DNA of 64,000 nt from Bryobacterales bacterium (GTDB lineage Bacteria > Acidobacteriota > Terriglobia > Bryobacterales > Bryobacteraceae). This document shows, piece after piece, positions 51,901 to 59,827 of this stretch (within the stretch, counting starts at the first letter, position 1; each line of letters starts with the position of its first letter). The notes under the pieces are model-generated. The model did no database searches, had not been told where the DNA came from, and saw nothing but the letters and a program-made list of their open reading frames with translations. The DNA lies in the NCBI GenBank assembly GCA_016721425.1, contig JADKID010000041.1, positions 342,995 to 406,994 on the forward strand, in the 5' to 3' direction. Made by a program: the position numbers and the translations under genes.

Positions 51901-52491
51901 CAAGCCCGTGGCCAGCGCGCTGCGCGGCATGCCGTCGTATTCGGTGGTTTCCGGGGTTTGTACCATGGCCATGCCGCCCTCGTCCTTGATGGCTCGCAGG
52001 CCCAGGGTGCCGTCGCTGCCCGTGCCGGAAAGCACGATGCAAATGGCCCGTTCTCCCTGGTCCAGCGCCAGGGACCGGAAAAAGAAGTCGATTGGCAGAC
52101 GCTGGCCGCGCGGCGCCCCAGGCTCCAGCAGTTGCAGCGCGCCGTTCAAAAAGGCCATGTCACAGTTGGGGGGGATGATGTAGGCGCAGTTGGGCCGCAC
52201 TTCGATCCCGTCAGTCACCTCGAAGACCTTCATCCGCGTGTAGCGCCGGATCAATTCCGTGAGAATGCTCTTGTGGTCCGGCGCCAAATGTTGCACCAGC
52301 ACAAACGCCATGCCTGGATCAGCGCCGGCAGGCATGCCGGAAAAGAACGCTTCAAAGGCCGCCAGCCCTCCGGCGGATGCGCCGATGCCGACGATGGGGA
52401 AATCGTAGCTGGGCGGTGTGGGGGGCGCCTCCGGCGGTGACGGAGCCCGCGGTGTGGTCGCCTTCTTGGGAGCGCGCTTGGTTGTCGCCAT
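48958..52491 (-). CDS. CheB-CheR fusion with coiled coil and PAS domains
   Basis: An 1177-residue signalling protein. A CheB methylesterase domain comes first (Ser in GIGASAGGLAAFEAFF, His in LVQHLAPDHKS, Asp in SGTGSDGTLGL). A CheR methyltransferase follows (TNFFRDPEVFQALE, WSAGCSTGEEAYSLAILL and CRNLMIYM). Near 690-790 a regular coiled coil has repeated NEEL heptads. Three PAS domains end the protein. There is no receiver or kinase domain, so output probably goes through the coupled hybrid kinase gene. Chemotaxis receptors are not visible nearby; related fusions often act outside chemotaxis. Confidence 0.93.
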   Translation of the reverse strand: MATTKRAPKKATTPRAPSPPEAPPTPPSYDFPIVGIGASAGGLAAFEAFFSGMPAGADPGMAFVLVQHLAPDHKSILTELIRRYTRMKVFEVTDGIEVRPNCAYIIPPNCDMAFLNGALQLLEPGAPRGQRLPIDFFFRSLALDQGERAICIVLSGTGSDGTLGLRAIKDEGGMAMVQTPETTEYDGMPRSALATGLVDYELPPGKMAAQLIAYAGAAPTNLRLGTAPPTPKTENAMKKVFILLRAQTGHDFSLYKPSTVHRRIDRRMAVHQIDSAEQYVKFLQQTPAEVEALFRDLLIGVTNFFRDPEVFQALETEIIPRLFAERPADPAIRLWSAGCSTGEEAYSLAILLAEHQESLRRSYKIQIFATDIDAQAIAIARAGNYPAGIAADITPERLARFFTAEPDGSAYRIHKAIRDMLVFSQQDVVRDPPFSKLDLISCRNLMIYMGGELQKRLIPLFHYSLNPGGFLMLGTSETSGDFGDLFSPLDRKHKLYQRRADIHSAQRATVGRLLPPSTLDTPAVSPGAAKEPETRRLPLRELTEQALLRHMAPASALVNGQGDILYLHGRTGKYLEPCPGEVGINNILKMAREGLRRDLTTALHKAKSSRDVVRCPGLRVKTNGDYTRVNLTVCPVPTASVSGASALDTPAYLVSLEDAPPEPDPVLPRASLPGPAAEPAEEEAQQQLAALRQELHAKDQYLQAANEELETSNEELKSSNEEMQSVNEELQSTNEELETSKEELQSVNEELTTVNAELQTKVADLSRLNNDMNNLLAGTGIATVFVDHQLRILRFTPAATQVINLILSDVGRPVNHIVSNLEGYSTLQQDVQGVLDTLVQKELEVRTDKGAWYTMRILPYRTLDNVIEGAVLTFVDITTARKTQRLLQETEAILKAALDNSQVGIAVADAPSGALRYVNDAGLLIRGGTRESAVPGVGLNEYVASWHLMDLDGRPLKPDDLPLAQAVQMGETCSREFIVRRAPGDDRVVLAKAAPIRDDGGTVTAGIVVFLDVTERKQAEEVLREAKRVHMAAVVGDSHDAITVQDLEGRILAWNARAAELYGWSEAEALEMNIRELIPGPDRPKALAVLRHLGRADILKPYRARRIAKDGRVVEVTLTASALVNLAGDAYAIATTERLVKGESRIVERESHPEDGDAAALEAGQCQYITDTEDDHG

Positions 52492-52603
52492 GGTGCCTAC
52501 AATGCCTTCGCTCTGGGGCGGGCTTTCCCTGGCGCCGCGAGCGTCGCGTGGACTCCGCGATTACGAGCTTACGCCCATGCAGGGCAGATGTCTACCGGTG
52601 GAC

Positions 52604-53635
52604 TCACGGCCTGAGAGGGCTCTGCCGGACGAACTCCGCCGAGTCCTTTGCCGCCTTGGTATCCACCGCCGGCTTCTGCAAAAACCCCAGATCGCGGAAC
52701 CAATCGATGAAGCGGTACTGCCAGGTGCCGAACGGGATGCCGCCGCGATCCGTCAGGCCGCCCGTCATGCGGCTGCCATCGCTGAGCGGGTCTCCGGGGT
52801 GGCGGCCGTTGCCGTAGATGTGCATCTCGATGTTCGGTACGCCGATGGCCAGCATGGCGCTGAAGTACTCCATCGCCCAGATGGCGTGGCGGCGATCGCC
52901 CGAGCCGCCGCAGATGAGAAAGGCCGGCGCGACATTGCGGGGGATGGCCGGCGTCGTGCGTCCGGCGGCAAAGGGCGAGGGGCCGGGATAAATGATGCCC
53001 ACGAAATCTGGCCGCGCGCTGATGCCGGCGGGAGGGTCCGCGCTATTCTTTTCGAAGTCTTCAAACAGCACGGCCGCCGCGGCTGCCAGTTCAGCGCCGG
53101 CGGAAAAGCCCATGATGCCGATCTTGTTCGGATCGATGTTCCATTCCTTTGCGTGCGCGCGCACCAGCCGGATCGCCTGCCGCGCATCGTTCACCCCATC
53201 CACCTGCGGGTTGTAGCCGTCCGGCCGCAGACGGTTGCGCAGGATGATCGTGTTGACGCCATAGTTGTAGAAAAAGGGGACGAAATCCGCGCTCTCGCCG
53301 CCCACGTTGAGCGTGTTGTGCCCGCCGCCGGCGGCCAGGATGATGGCGGCGCCCGTGTTCAGGCTGCGGTCCACCACATGCACCTCAATCGACGGGTTGT
53401 GGATGTTGACGATGCTGTTGATACGCCCCGGCACGCTCTGGCTCATGTTGTACTTCTCCGCCTCGCGCACGCGCGCCGCGTTGAGAAAGGGCGAGCCGGG
53501 CGGATAGAGCGGCAGCACCACGCCGCCCGCCACAATGGGCTGCGGCATATACGGCGCGGGCTGTGCGTGGGCCAGTGCGGCAGCCAGCGCCAATAGCAGC
53601 GGCGAGGCCAGTGGGTGAATGCGGCGGGTTTTCAT
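52604..53635 (-). CDS. Exported alpha/beta hydrolase, esterase/xylanase-like
   Basis: A 343-residue protein with signal peptide (LASPLLLALAAALAHAQ). The fold has the oxyanion region ILAAGGGHNTL, nucleophile Ser in IMGFSAGAELAAA, an Asp/His pair likely in DRRHAIWAM and EMHIYGNGRHPGD. It resembles BD-FAE or acetyl xylan esterase-type enzymes that deacetylate plant polysaccharides. The ATG at 53635 is chosen because it starts the signal peptide; upstream in-frame codons look non-coding. Confidence 0.85.
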   Translation of the reverse strand: MKTRRIHPLASPLLLALAAALAHAQPAPYMPQPIVAGGVVLPLYPPGSPFLNAARVREAEKYNMSQSVPGRINSIVNIHNPSIEVHVVDRSLNTGAAIILAAGGGHNTLNVGGESADFVPFFYNYGVNTIILRNRLRPDGYNPQVDGVNDARQAIRLVRAHAKEWNIDPNKIGIMGFSAGAELAAAAAVLFEDFEKNSADPPAGISARPDFVGIIYPGPSPFAAGRTTPAIPRNVAPAFLICGGSGDRRHAIWAMEYFSAMLAIGVPNIEMHIYGNGRHPGDPLSDGSRMTGGLTDRGGIPFGTWQYRFIDWFRDLGFLQKPAVDTKAAKDSAEFVRQSPLRP

Positions 53636-53733
53636 GTGGATGGGTGGACCGTGCCTTTCATGATAGTGCGCCGGCCGAATACAGCCAATACTCAGGCAAC
53701 CCACTAGGCCCTCCATTCCGATAGACTGTGGCC

Positions 53734-56649
53734 ATGGTGCGGAAAATATACGCTCTTATTGCCTTCCTCTTCTTGCCCGCCCTGCACGCGCAGAGCCTGA
53801 ATTCAGATCGGATTCCGCTCCGGGAATCTCCGTCCGTGATTGGGATTCGAACGAATCCGGAGACCTTGCCGGCGCGCCTCAAGCAAGGCCGCGTGCACCT
53901 GGTGGTGCAACTGCCTGCGGCGGCCGATTCCGCGGCACGGGCTGCTTTGCGCGCTGCCGGAATTGAGCTCCAGGATTGGCTGGATGGCACCCGTTACTAT
54001 GCGGTGGTGACGCCGGGCGCGGCCGGGCAGCGCGCAGCCGCCGCGCCCGGCGTGACGGCGCTCTTTGATCTGCGCCCGGAGGACAAGATCTCCGCCTATC
54101 TGCGGGAGCCGGCCGGGGCACCGTGGGCGCGTTCCGAATGGAAAGGCCGGCAGGCCGTGGATGTGGCCGTGCTGCTGTTTTCCGATGCGTCCGTGGCCGA
54201 TGTCGCCGCCGAGGCGCGGGGCCGCGGCTGGGGCGTGCTGGCGGAGTCTGAATGGCAAAGCCGCATCACGGTGCGCCTGCCCTGGGAGGAGTTGTACGAA
54301 CTGGCGTCGCTGGATGCGGTTCGCCATCTCCAGCCCGTCATGCCGCCTCTCGTGGATTACGACAACGTCTTTTCGGCGCAGTTGATGGAAGCCGACAAAT
54401 TGATCGCCGCGCCCGATGGCGTGACGGGGAAAGGCGCGCAGATCGGCATCTGGGACTCCGGCACGGTGGCGCCCCACTCTGATTTCAGCGGCCGGCTTTT
54501 GTTCCTGGAGACGCAATACCGCTCTACCCATGCCACTCACGTTGCGGGCACAATGGCGGGCGACGGAACGTCTGATTCCGCGCTCAAGGGGATCGCTCCG
54601 GCCGCCAGCATTTTTAGCGGCTCTTACTACGACGATGTTTTCGAAAAGATGCGCAAAGCAGCGCAGTTGAATGGACTGCACGTTTCGCAGAATTCGTGGG
54701 GCGCCGGCATCGGCGACAGCTACGGCAGTTGCGAGATGTTCGGAGAATATGGGCAGGAAGAGAGAGTGGTGGATGAGCTGGTGGCCACGGAAAACTTGAG
54801 CATGGTGTTCGCCATGGGTAATCCGCGCGATTCCGGCATCTGTTCCCTCACGGATCGGGCTGGCTACTACTCCGCCGGGATTCCCGCCTCCGCCAAGAAC
54901 GCGATCGCCGTTGCCGCCGCCGATCGCCAATCCGCCATGAGCACATTCAGCGGGTTTGGACCCACGCGCGACGGCCGCCTCAAGCCGGATATCACCGCGC
55001 TCGGCGTGGACGTCCGTAGCGTGTCGCCGAGTGGGCCGCTCATCGCCAGCGGGACCTCGATGTCGGCGCCGGCCATCTCCGGGATGCTGGCATTGTTGGT
55101 AGAACGGTTTCGCGTCAAGCAAAACGAGCCCAAGCCCAAGGCCGCGCTGCTCAAGGCCATCCTCCTGAACAGCGCGCGGGACGCGGGCAATCCCGGGCCG
55201 GACTATGTTTTCGGTTACGGCATTCCCAACGCGCCCGCGGCCATCCAGGCAGTGGACGATCGCCGCTATGTCTTGAACAAGGCATCGGCTGGAGAGGTCC
55301 GCCAGACCATCGCCGTGCCCGCGGGCACCGGCACGCTGCGCGTCATGCTGGCGTGGACCGATGCGCCGGGCTCGCCGGAATCGGCCGGCAGCCTGGTGAA
55401 CGATCTCGATCTCAGCGTCGCGCCGGGCTCCGGCGCCGTGGCGCTGCCGCTGACTCTGAATCCCAGGAATCCGGCGGCCGACGCCATGCCGGCGGTCAAT
55501 CGCAGAGACAATGTCGAGCAGGTGGTGATCCAGAATCCCGAGCCCGGTGATTTCACCGCGATCGTTACGCCATACCGCCTCGCCGAGGGCGAGCAGGAAT
55601 TCGCGCTCACCTGGACCTTTGAGCCCGTCGCCACGCCGCCCTGCACCGCCACCCTCTCGCAATCCGAGCTATCCGCCCCGGAGACCGGCGGCACCTTCCC
55701 CATCGCCATCACCCGCGCCAACCAGTGCGCGCCCGGAGAGATTCAAAACCCGTCGGATTGGGTGGAGACCTCCGTGCCCGGCCCTGTGCAGGGTAGCGGC
55801 GTCGTCAAGATCCGCCTCCAGCCCAACCAGACTCAAATGACCCGCTCCACGCTGGTGCGCATCGCCGGCAAGGATCTGCGGATCAATCAATCGGGACCCT
55901 GTACCGTGGAGGCCCTGCCGGTGAGCCGCGATGTGCCGGCAGTCGTCGAGGTGAAGCAGCGGCTGGGTATGCTGGATTGCCTCTATTACGGCAGCCACGC
56001 CAAACTCTACACCTTTGAGGCAAAGGCGGGCCAGACGGTCTCCATTGCGCTGCGCTCCGGCGACTTTGATGCGTATCTGGAACTGCTGGGGCCCAATCTT
56101 AGTCTGGTGGATTACGACGACGACAGCCTCGGAGGCTCCGACGCCCGAATCCCTGGCGCCACCGGGATGCTCAAGCTGGCCGATGCCGGCACATACACCA
56201 TCGTCGCCACCTCCTACTATCTGCTGGAAGGCGGCTTTACGCTAAATGTCGAGTTCGGCGGGCCGCAGGAGGCGCCGCCGGCCGATGCCAATCCCAAGCA
56301 GATCCTGGGCTGTCCGTTTGCGGGCCAGGGCCAGCTCACGGATTCGTCTCTGGCCAATGGACGCCGCGGAAGCCTCTACCATACGGACGCCTACTCGCTG
56401 CAGGCCTTTGCGGGCCAGCGGCTGGACATCTCCGTCAGCGACGCCGAGTTCGATTCGTACCTCTACCTGATCTCCCCCACCGGCGGAGTTTTGGCATCGA
56501 ACGATGACGATCCCGCTGGCCCCGGATCGCGCATCACGGCCACTCTACCGCTGGGCGGAATGTGGCGCATCGAGGTCAGCTCGTTCGCGCCCTTTGTTAC
56601 TGGCGCCTACCGGATGCAGGTGACGGGCTGTCCGCCTTCCCCGAAGTAG
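53734..56649 (+). CDS. Exported S8 (subtilisin-like) peptidase with C-terminal beta domains
   Basis: A 971-residue protease. Signal peptide (IYALIAFLFLPALHAQ), then a prodomain-like part. The catalytic triad is Asp in IGIWDSGTVAPHSDF, His in THATHVAGTMAGDG and Ser in ASGTSMSAPAISG. A jelly-roll P-like region follows (LRVMLAWTDAPGS), then a beta sandwich near 640-720 and two pre-peptidase C-terminal domains (FDAYLELLGPNLSLVDYDDD and FDSYLYLISPTGGVLASNDD). A GTG at 53728 is an alternative start. The last 53 bases overlap the convergent PD40-TPR gene. Confidence 0.92.
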   Translation: MVRKIYALIAFLFLPALHAQSLNSDRIPLRESPSVIGIRTNPETLPARLKQGRVHLVVQLPAAADSAARAALRAAGIELQDWLDGTRYYAVVTPGAAGQRAAAAPGVTALFDLRPEDKISAYLREPAGAPWARSEWKGRQAVDVAVLLFSDASVADVAAEARGRGWGVLAESEWQSRITVRLPWEELYELASLDAVRHLQPVMPPLVDYDNVFSAQLMEADKLIAAPDGVTGKGAQIGIWDSGTVAPHSDFSGRLLFLETQYRSTHATHVAGTMAGDGTSDSALKGIAPAASIFSGSYYDDVFEKMRKAAQLNGLHVSQNSWGAGIGDSYGSCEMFGEYGQEERVVDELVATENLSMVFAMGNPRDSGICSLTDRAGYYSAGIPASAKNAIAVAAADRQSAMSTFSGFGPTRDGRLKPDITALGVDVRSVSPSGPLIASGTSMSAPAISGMLALLVERFRVKQNEPKPKAALLKAILLNSARDAGNPGPDYVFGYGIPNAPAAIQAVDDRRYVLNKASAGEVRQTIAVPAGTGTLRVMLAWTDAPGSPESAGSLVNDLDLSVAPGSGAVALPLTLNPRNPAADAMPAVNRRDNVEQVVIQNPEPGDFTAIVTPYRLAEGEQEFALTWTFEPVATPPCTATLSQSELSAPETGGTFPIAITRANQCAPGEIQNPSDWVETSVPGPVQGSGVVKIRLQPNQTQMTRSTLVRIAGKDLRINQSGPCTVEALPVSRDVPAVVEVKQRLGMLDCLYYGSHAKLYTFEAKAGQTVSIALRSGDFDAYLELLGPNLSLVDYDDDSLGGSDARIPGATGMLKLADAGTYTIVATSYYLLEGGFTLNVEFGGPQEAPPADANPKQILGCPFAGQGQLTDSSLANGRRGSLYHTDAYSLQAFAGQRLDISVSDAEFDSYLYLISPTGGVLASNDDDPAGPGSRITATLPLGGMWRIEVSSFAPFVTGAYRMQVTGCPPSPK

Positions 56650-58981
56650 GCCGGCCCGCCGCAACTCTCTGCTTGAGCTCGTCCGCGAAGGGGAAGCCCT
56701 TCTGCGGACCCACAATCGCCAGCGCCTTGCTGGCGGCGTCGACGGCTTCCCGCGCGCGCCCGGATTCCGCATAGAGGCGGCTCAGCAGCGCCAGCATATT
56801 CGGGTCCTTGCTCCCGCTCAGTTTCACGGCCTGCTCCGCCTCCGGCAGGGCCTCCTTCACGCGCCCGGTCATGTACAGAGCGAGTGCCAGATTCCTGCGC
56901 CCGTTGGCGTCGTCCGGCTTGAACTCCACGGCTTTCTGCAGATGCGGGATCGCTGGCTCCAGCCGCCCCTGTTGCGCCAGAGCCGCCCCCAGATTGGTGT
57001 GCGCCTCCGCGTAGTCCGGGCTGGATTCCAGCGCCTTTTCGAACTCGTCGATCGCCTCGTTCAGGTTCCCTTTGCTTAGCAGCATGCCGCCCAGATTGTT
57101 GTGCGCGTCGGGGAAATCCGGGCTCACCGCGATGGCCTTCCGCCAATGCTCCACAGCCTCGTCCGCACGGCCCGTGCGCCCCAGCGCCACGCCGAGGCTG
57201 TTGTGGACGAATGCCTCGTCGGGGTCCTGCGCCAGGGCCTTGCGGAAATTCGCGATGGCCGGCTCGTACTGCCCCTTCTTCAACTGATCCTCGGCCGTGT
57301 CGATCACGCCGTAGAACTCCGTCACCGGCGCGCTGATCTTCATCGCCGCATCCGGCGCGATGTTGACGAATTCCGGGATGTTGACCGCCCGGTTGGCCGC
57401 CGTCGAATTGTCGATCAGGATTGCCGGGCTGTCGGTGCCCTGCTCATCGATGTGCGTCAGGAACAGTTGCGTGTACGGTGACCGGCTCTTGGAAGAGAAG
57501 ACCATCCAACGCCCGTTCGGCGAGAAGCTATGCCACGAGTTCATCAGCGCCGTGTTGGCGTTCATCCGCCGCGCTGTCCCACCGCCCGCCGCCACGATGT
57601 AGAGCTTTCCGTCCGGCCGCATCAGCAGCCCGTTGCGGCTCTGGACGTACACCAGCCACCGGCCATCCGGCGAGATCTTGGGGAAGCTGTTGCTCATCCC
57701 GTTTTGCGACGCGCCTTCGATGCGTTCCGCCTGCCCGCCCAGTCCGCCGTTGAACGGGATGCGGTAGAGGTCAAACTGCACCTGCGTCTCGTTGGGATCC
57801 AGCGCCCGCGCGGCCAGCTTCACGCCCGCGGGATACGGGTCCTGCGCCGCGGCCCGCGCAAAGTACAGATACTTCCCATCGGGGCTCCACACCGCGTTGG
57901 TGTGGACGTAGCGCGGATCGTCGGCGCCCGGCAGCGGCTCCAGCTTGCCGCTCGCCCGGCTGTACCACGCCAGGATGCCGCGCGTGGGATAGAAGACCTG
58001 CAGGAAGCGGTAATCCTTGAAATTGGCGACGTAGTAGTTGGAGTTGAAGTCGCGCTTGTTGATCCGCCGCTGATACTCTGATTCCGCCTTGCCCGGATCG
58101 TTGATGGTGGTGACAATCTGGCTGCCGTCCGGCGACACCTGCGACATGAAGCCCACGCGCAGCTTCCCGCCGAGCTTGCCGCGGAATGCGCTCCACGCCA
58201 CGACGTTCTCTTTCTGAATCGACATCTGCGCCGCCACCGGCAGCACGGCGTACAGCCCCTTGTCGTTGCGCGGCCCGTCGAGATCCAGGCCCAGCGTCTT
58301 GCCATCGCCGGAAAACGAGTGGCAGTTGGCGCAGGAGTGAATCCCCTCCATCACCACCTGGCTGCTGGTCTCGGCCACGTTGCGCAACCGCCAGGCGATC
58401 AGGGGCAGGGAAGCCGTGGCCAGCGGCTTGATCACGCCGCGCTCGGAATCAGAGGGCATCAGCGGCACATCGCGGTAAAAGATCGGCGCGCCCACCGGAT
58501 CACGCGAGGTCCGGATAGTCACCTGGCCGCGCGAAACCGCCTGCCTGGGGTCCGCCGCGCGATACCCGCTGATCGTGATGGTCGCTGCGCCGTCCACGGA
58601 GCTCTTCTTGATGGCCGCCCAAGTGGCCGCATCCGGCTTCCACGTGTGGCCCACCGCCTGCTCCGGCGTCAGCGCGGGCGGCTTGTTGGTGGCCGAGACG
58701 CACCGCGGATCGATCTTGCCCAATACGTACCGCTCGCCCGCCGAACGCGCCGTCAGCGGCGGCCGCCCGCCTGCAAAGGTCACCTCGATGGTCCACGCGG
58801 TCGCGCCCACCGCCCCGTCGCGCCATTCAAAGGTCGGCGCCGGAAACTCCGGCGGGAACACGGCGCCCTCCAGCGGATAGTCCACCGTGATGGCTGCCTG
58901 CGCAGCGCCGGGACGCTGCTGCGCCGCCAGCGCGAACAGCAACATTCCTCCCAGGAAAATGCGGGTCAGGGGCCAGATCAT
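56597..58981 (-). CDS. Exported PD40 beta-propeller and TPR protein with a CxxCH haem motif
   Basis: A 794-residue protein with signal peptide (IFLGGMLLFALAAQQ). Near residue 213 the sequence HSCANCHSFSGDGKTLG carries CANCH, a c-type haem site. Beta-propeller blades follow (SPDGSQIV, WSPDGKYLYFA, ISPDGRWLVYVQ, FSPNGRWMVFSS). From about 575 there are five to six TPR repeats (NSLGVALGRTGRADEAVEHW and NLGGMLLSKGNLNEAIDEF). I recognise no named enzyme. A periplasmic binding or assembly protein whose haem comes from the Ccm system fits, but this is inference. Confidence 0.85.
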   Translation of the reverse strand: MIWPLTRIFLGGMLLFALAAQQRPGAAQAAITVDYPLEGAVFPPEFPAPTFEWRDGAVGATAWTIEVTFAGGRPPLTARSAGERYVLGKIDPRCVSATNKPPALTPEQAVGHTWKPDAATWAAIKKSSVDGAATITISGYRAADPRQAVSRGQVTIRTSRDPVGAPIFYRDVPLMPSDSERGVIKPLATASLPLIAWRLRNVAETSSQVVMEGIHSCANCHSFSGDGKTLGLDLDGPRNDKGLYAVLPVAAQMSIQKENVVAWSAFRGKLGGKLRVGFMSQVSPDGSQIVTTINDPGKAESEYQRRINKRDFNSNYYVANFKDYRFLQVFYPTRGILAWYSRASGKLEPLPGADDPRYVHTNAVWSPDGKYLYFARAAAQDPYPAGVKLAARALDPNETQVQFDLYRIPFNGGLGGQAERIEGASQNGMSNSFPKISPDGRWLVYVQSRNGLLMRPDGKLYIVAAGGGTARRMNANTALMNSWHSFSPNGRWMVFSSKSRSPYTQLFLTHIDEQGTDSPAILIDNSTAANRAVNIPEFVNIAPDAAMKISAPVTEFYGVIDTAEDQLKKGQYEPAIANFRKALAQDPDEAFVHNSLGVALGRTGRADEAVEHWRKAIAVSPDFPDAHNNLGGMLLSKGNLNEAIDEFEKALESSPDYAEAHTNLGAALAQQGRLEPAIPHLQKAVEFKPDDANGRRNLALALYMTGRVKEALPEAEQAVKLSGSKDPNMLALLSRLYAESGRAREAVDAASKALAIVGPQKGFPFADELKQRVAAGRPTSGKADSPSPASGRRQ

Positions 58982-59015
58982 GAGGGTTGAGCGCCGATTC
59001 GGCTACGGCACAATC

Positions 59016-59621
59016 TTACCGTGTTTGCCGGGCCGGATATCCCGCGCTGGCCTTGATCTCCTGGATCTGCAATAGGTGCCGCTGCGAGTGAGTCGAGATC
59101 ATCAGCAACCACTGATAGAGATCCGTCTTGCTCTTCTGCACGGCGTGCGTCCGCAACTCGTCCTGCGTGGTCCGCGCATACTCCAGCATGCGCGAGCGCA
59201 GCTTCGCGAACTTCGCCAGTCCCTCGGCCGCCTGAGCCAACTGACCCTTCGGCTCCCGCGCGCCTGCCGTCTTGTTGCGCTGCGTACGGTCGATCCCGTA
59301 CCAAAGGAAATTCTCATCCGGGTCCTGGCCGCGTACCAATGTCGGGGGCTCCTTCAGCCCCTCCTCCAGCCACTGCCAGTACTGCGGCTCCGCCACAGTC
59401 AGGTGATCCAGAACTTCCAGAATCGACCACTTCCCCTCCGCGGCCCGCCAGCTGAGCTGCGCCTCGCTCAGCCCCTTGAGCTCCAGCCCCAGCCACCGCT
59501 CCGTCATCTCCAGGTGCGCCACCAACCGCTCCCGCTCCAGCTTCGTCATCGGCGCCGCCGTAGCGCTGCTCACCGCGCCCAGCAGAACTGCCGTTATCAG
59601 GGACCATGGAAGGATTCGCAT
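59016..59621 (-). CDS. Exported DinB-like metal-binding four-helix protein
   Basis: A protein of 201 residues. A signal peptide (LPWSLITAVLLGAVSSATA) opens it, unusual for DinB proteins, which are mostly cytoplasmic. The DinB-type metal His residues are in EVLDHLTVAEPQYW and in STHSQRHLLQI near the end. Helices are Glu/Leu-rich (LVAHLEMTERWLGLEL). DinB-superfamily proteins act as thiol transferases or metal-dependent enzymes; the activity here is unknown. The start is the ATG beginning the signal peptide. Confidence 0.78.
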   Translation of the reverse strand: MRILPWSLITAVLLGAVSSATAAPMTKLERERLVAHLEMTERWLGLELKGLSEAQLSWRAAEGKWSILEVLDHLTVAEPQYWQWLEEGLKEPPTLVRGQDPDENFLWYGIDRTQRNKTAGAREPKGQLAQAAEGLAKFAKLRSRMLEYARTTQDELRTHAVQKSKTDLYQWLLMISTHSQRHLLQIQEIKASAGYPARQTR

Positions 59622-59827
59622 ACTGTCACTATCGGACGCGCGAGGCCGGTGTTGGTTTGCTGCAGCCTTGCCCACAACCAGATAATCGCAGTACTCTCAG
59701 CTAGAGGGTGAGTTCCCCCGAATCCGCGGGCCCACGCGTTTCACCCGCCTTGGAATTCCAGCCCCACAGCCTCTCCGCATCCGAGGCGCGTGCAGTGACC
59801 AACTCCCACCCTGCCAAGGAGACGCTC

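Noticed and set aside
53803..55662. Minus-strand open frame of 619 codons opposite the S8 peptidase
   Set aside because: The plus strand has a full catalytic triad and signal peptide; the antisense product is Arg/Gly-rich noise.
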